NCBI GenBank assembly: GCA_025351675.1
Contig: JANXVK010000354.1
Location: forward strand, 1-6,959
Length of the DNA stretch: 6,959 nucleotides
From: Rhizobacter sp.
GTDB lineage: Bacteria > Pseudomonadota > Gammaproteobacteria > Burkholderiales > Burkholderiaceae_C
Reading direction: 5' to 3'
Shown: piece after piece, positions 5,810 to 6,959 of the stretch
How the letters are laid out: every line of letters begins with the position of its first letter
Position numbering within the stretch: the first letter of the stretch is position 1
Program-made: the position numbers and the translations under genes
Notes under the pieces: generated by a model
Told to the model about the DNA's origin: nothing
The model's input: only the letters and a program-made list of their open reading frames with translations
The model's database searches: none

Positions 5810-6487
5810 ATGCGCCGCATCCTGCTGATCGACGACGACGAGCTGCTCGCCGCCCCGCTCGCCACCTTCTTCGGCCGCTTCGAGTTCGCGCTCGACGCGG
5901 CCGTTCGACCGAACGCGGGCCTCGCGATGCTGCGGGCGTGCCGCTACGACGCGGCGATCCTCGACGTGATGCTGCCGGAGATGGACGGCTTCGAGTTGTG
6001 CCGCACGATCCGCCGTGAGAGCGACATTCCAATCATCATGCTCAGCGCCCGCGGCGACGTGATGGACCGCGTCGTCGGCCTCGAGATCGGCGCCGACGAC
6101 TACCTGCCCAAGCCCTTTGAGCCGCGCGAGCTGCTGGCCCGGCTGCAGACGGTGCTGCGCCGCGCCCGCGCGCCTTCGCTCGCGAGCACGAAGCGGCTGA
6201 GCTTCGACGGCCTGCAGATCGACCTTGAACGCCGCCGCGCCGAGTGCGCCGGCCAGCCCGTCGAACTCACGAGCACGGAGTTCGACTTGCTGGTGCTGCT
6301 CGCCAGCGAGCCGAACAAGGTCTTCAACCGCGACGAAATCCTGAACCGGCTGCGCGGCATCGAGGCCGACCTGCACACGCGCGCGGTCGACATCCTCGTG
6401 AGCCGCCTGCGCAAGAAGCTCGAACCGCTCGATGTGATCAAGACCTTGCGCAACGCGGGCTACATCTTCGCCGGAGCCCGCGCGTGA
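5810..6487 (+). CDS. OmpR/PhoB-family two-component response regulator
   Basis: 225 residues, ATG 5810 with GGGAG about ten nt upstream. The receiver domain (1-118) has the acidic pocket DDDE (8-11), phospho-acceptor Asp52 in LDVMLPEMDG, Ser79 and the invariant Lys101 in LPKPF, so all switch residues are intact. The C-terminal winged-helix DNA-binding domain (about 127-223) carries the usual LTSTEFDLL, recognition-helix segment RAVDILVSRLRKKLE and final hairpin TLRNAGYIF. It should be phosphorylated by the kinase encoded immediately downstream, whose start overlaps this stop codon, and then bind DNA as a dimer. The Spy/CpxP-like gene upstream suggests an envelope-stress regulon of CpxR or RstA type. 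The sequence does not settle orthology, so I give no symbol. Confidence 0.95.
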   Translation: MRRILLIDDDELLAAPLATFFGRFEFALDAAVRPNAGLAMLRACRYDAAILDVMLPEMDGFELCRTIRRESDIPIIMLSARGDVMDRVVGLEIGADDYLPKPFEPRELLARLQTVLRRARAPSLASTKRLSFDGLQIDLERRRAECAGQPVELTSTEFDLLVLLASEPNKVFNRDEILNRLRGIEADLHTRAVDILVSRLRKKLEPLDVIKTLRNAGYIFAGARA

Positions 6488-6959
6488 ACCTGCTCGCCAG
6501 AGCGTGGCGCCACGCGCGGCACTCGCTGCGCGCCCGGCTCACGCTGCTGTTTCTGCTGCTCGCGCTGGCGATGACGCTGGCCTTCGTCGGCGGCATGCAG
6601 GCCGTGATGCGTTCGGGCTGGCAGGAGATCGCGCGGCCGCTGGTCGCGAACTACGTCGACCGGCTCACGGCCGAGATCGGCACGCCGCCCGATGTGGCGA
6701 AGGCACAGGCGCTGACGCGCAGCTTGCCGATCCGCGTCCGCATCGAAGGGCCGGTGGTGAATTGGTCGTCGCGCGCCGGCGCGCCGGATGACGAGTGGCA
6801 CCCGCGCGACCGCAACCGCCGCGACGCCGATCGCCCCGCCAGCACCTGGCGCCCGACGCGGCTGCTGGCCGACGGCCACCGCATCAGCTTCGGCCTGGCA
6901 AGCCTGCCGCGCGACGACGCGCCCGAAGACCGCGCGCGCCTGATCGGCTGGGTCACGCT
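6484..6959 (+). CDS. Sensor histidine kinase, N-terminal part (cut by window end)
   Basis: Starts at GTG 6484, overlapping the regulator's TGA (GTGA, 6484-6487), a typical translational-coupling arrangement. The frame is open to the window end (158 codons). A basic N-terminus (RAWRHARHSLRARL) is followed by one transmembrane helix (about residues 19-40). A periplasmic sensor segment of about 110 residues follows, rich in Arg and Asp, including DDEWHPRDRNRRDADRP (102-118). The last visible residues, LIGWVT, look like the start of the second helix. HAMP, the phospho-accepting His and the ATPase domain must lie beyond the window. The kinase assignment rests on this membrane topology and the coupled OmpR-type regulator, not on a visible catalytic motif. 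Confidence 0.85.
   Translation, partial: MNLLARAWRHARHSLRARLTLLFLLLALAMTLAFVGGMQAVMRSGWQEIARPLVANYVDRLTAEIGTPPDVAKAQALTRSLPIRVRIEGPVVNWSSRAGAPDDEWHPRDRNRRDADRPASTWRPTRLLADGHRISFGLASLPRDDAPEDRARLIGWVT

Noticed and set aside
5684..6376. Minus-strand 230-codon frame opposite the response regulator
   Set aside because: Antisense shadow of a well-supported OmpR-family gene; the translation shows no recognisable domain.
6460..6956. Minus-strand frames opposite the kinase start
   Set aside because: The plus strand holds an open kinase frame coupled to the regulator by GTGA overlap; the antisense translations are Arg/Ala-rich noise.
1..6959. CRISPR array, tRNA/rRNA genes, insertion-sequence ends or attachment sites
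   Set aside because: I looked for regularly spaced repeats, transposase frames, terminal inverted repeats with target duplications and tRNA-like cloverleafs and saw none. The short repeats present are isolated.

Overview
The window is about 7 kb of high-GC DNA with strong G/C preference at third codon positions. The gene set (sorbosone-dehydrogenase-like lipoprotein, DUF2177, DUF2127, an ABC exporter, DUF3563, and a Spy/CpxP-like protein with a two-component system) points to a betaproteobacterium, probably Burkholderiales near Leptothrix, Rubrivivax or Methylibium. That placement is inferred from gene content and base composition; no rRNA or other marker gene is present.

Layout, left to right. 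(1) The 3' part of a PQQ-dependent sorbosone-dehydrogenase-like lipoprotein, cut by the window start, runs rightward. It collides tail to tail with a leftward DUF2177 membrane-protein gene; the two reading frames overlap by 274 bp. (2) A divergent spacer with a perfect 10-bp inverted repeat leads into a rightward DUF2127 membrane-protein gene. The stop codon of that gene overlaps the stop of a leftward 619-aa ABC exporter (shared TTAG). (3) A 223-bp divergent spacer carries a consensus TATAAT box and short inverted repeats and precedes a 61-codon DUF3563 gene. (4) After GC-rich hairpins lies the wreck of a short-chain dehydrogenase gene on the minus strand: a start fragment and a C-terminal fragment with the middle deleted and the frame shifted. 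(5) A rightward probable operon encodes a small Spy/CpxP-like lipoprotein, an OmpR-type response regulator and a sensor histidine kinase. The kinase starts inside the regulator's stop codon and runs off the window end.

The most coherent working unit is the last one. It looks like an envelope-stress circuit built as in Cpx (periplasmic accessory protein, regulator, kinase), but with the accessory protein predicted to be lipid-anchored. The rest is a set of individually transcribed genes. A recurring theme is erosion of gene boundaries by deletion: two lost stop codons, one stop overlap and one internally deleted dehydrogenase. I found no CRISPR array, transposon, tRNA, phage gene or recognisable new defence system, and nothing that clearly amounts to an undescribed multi-gene system.
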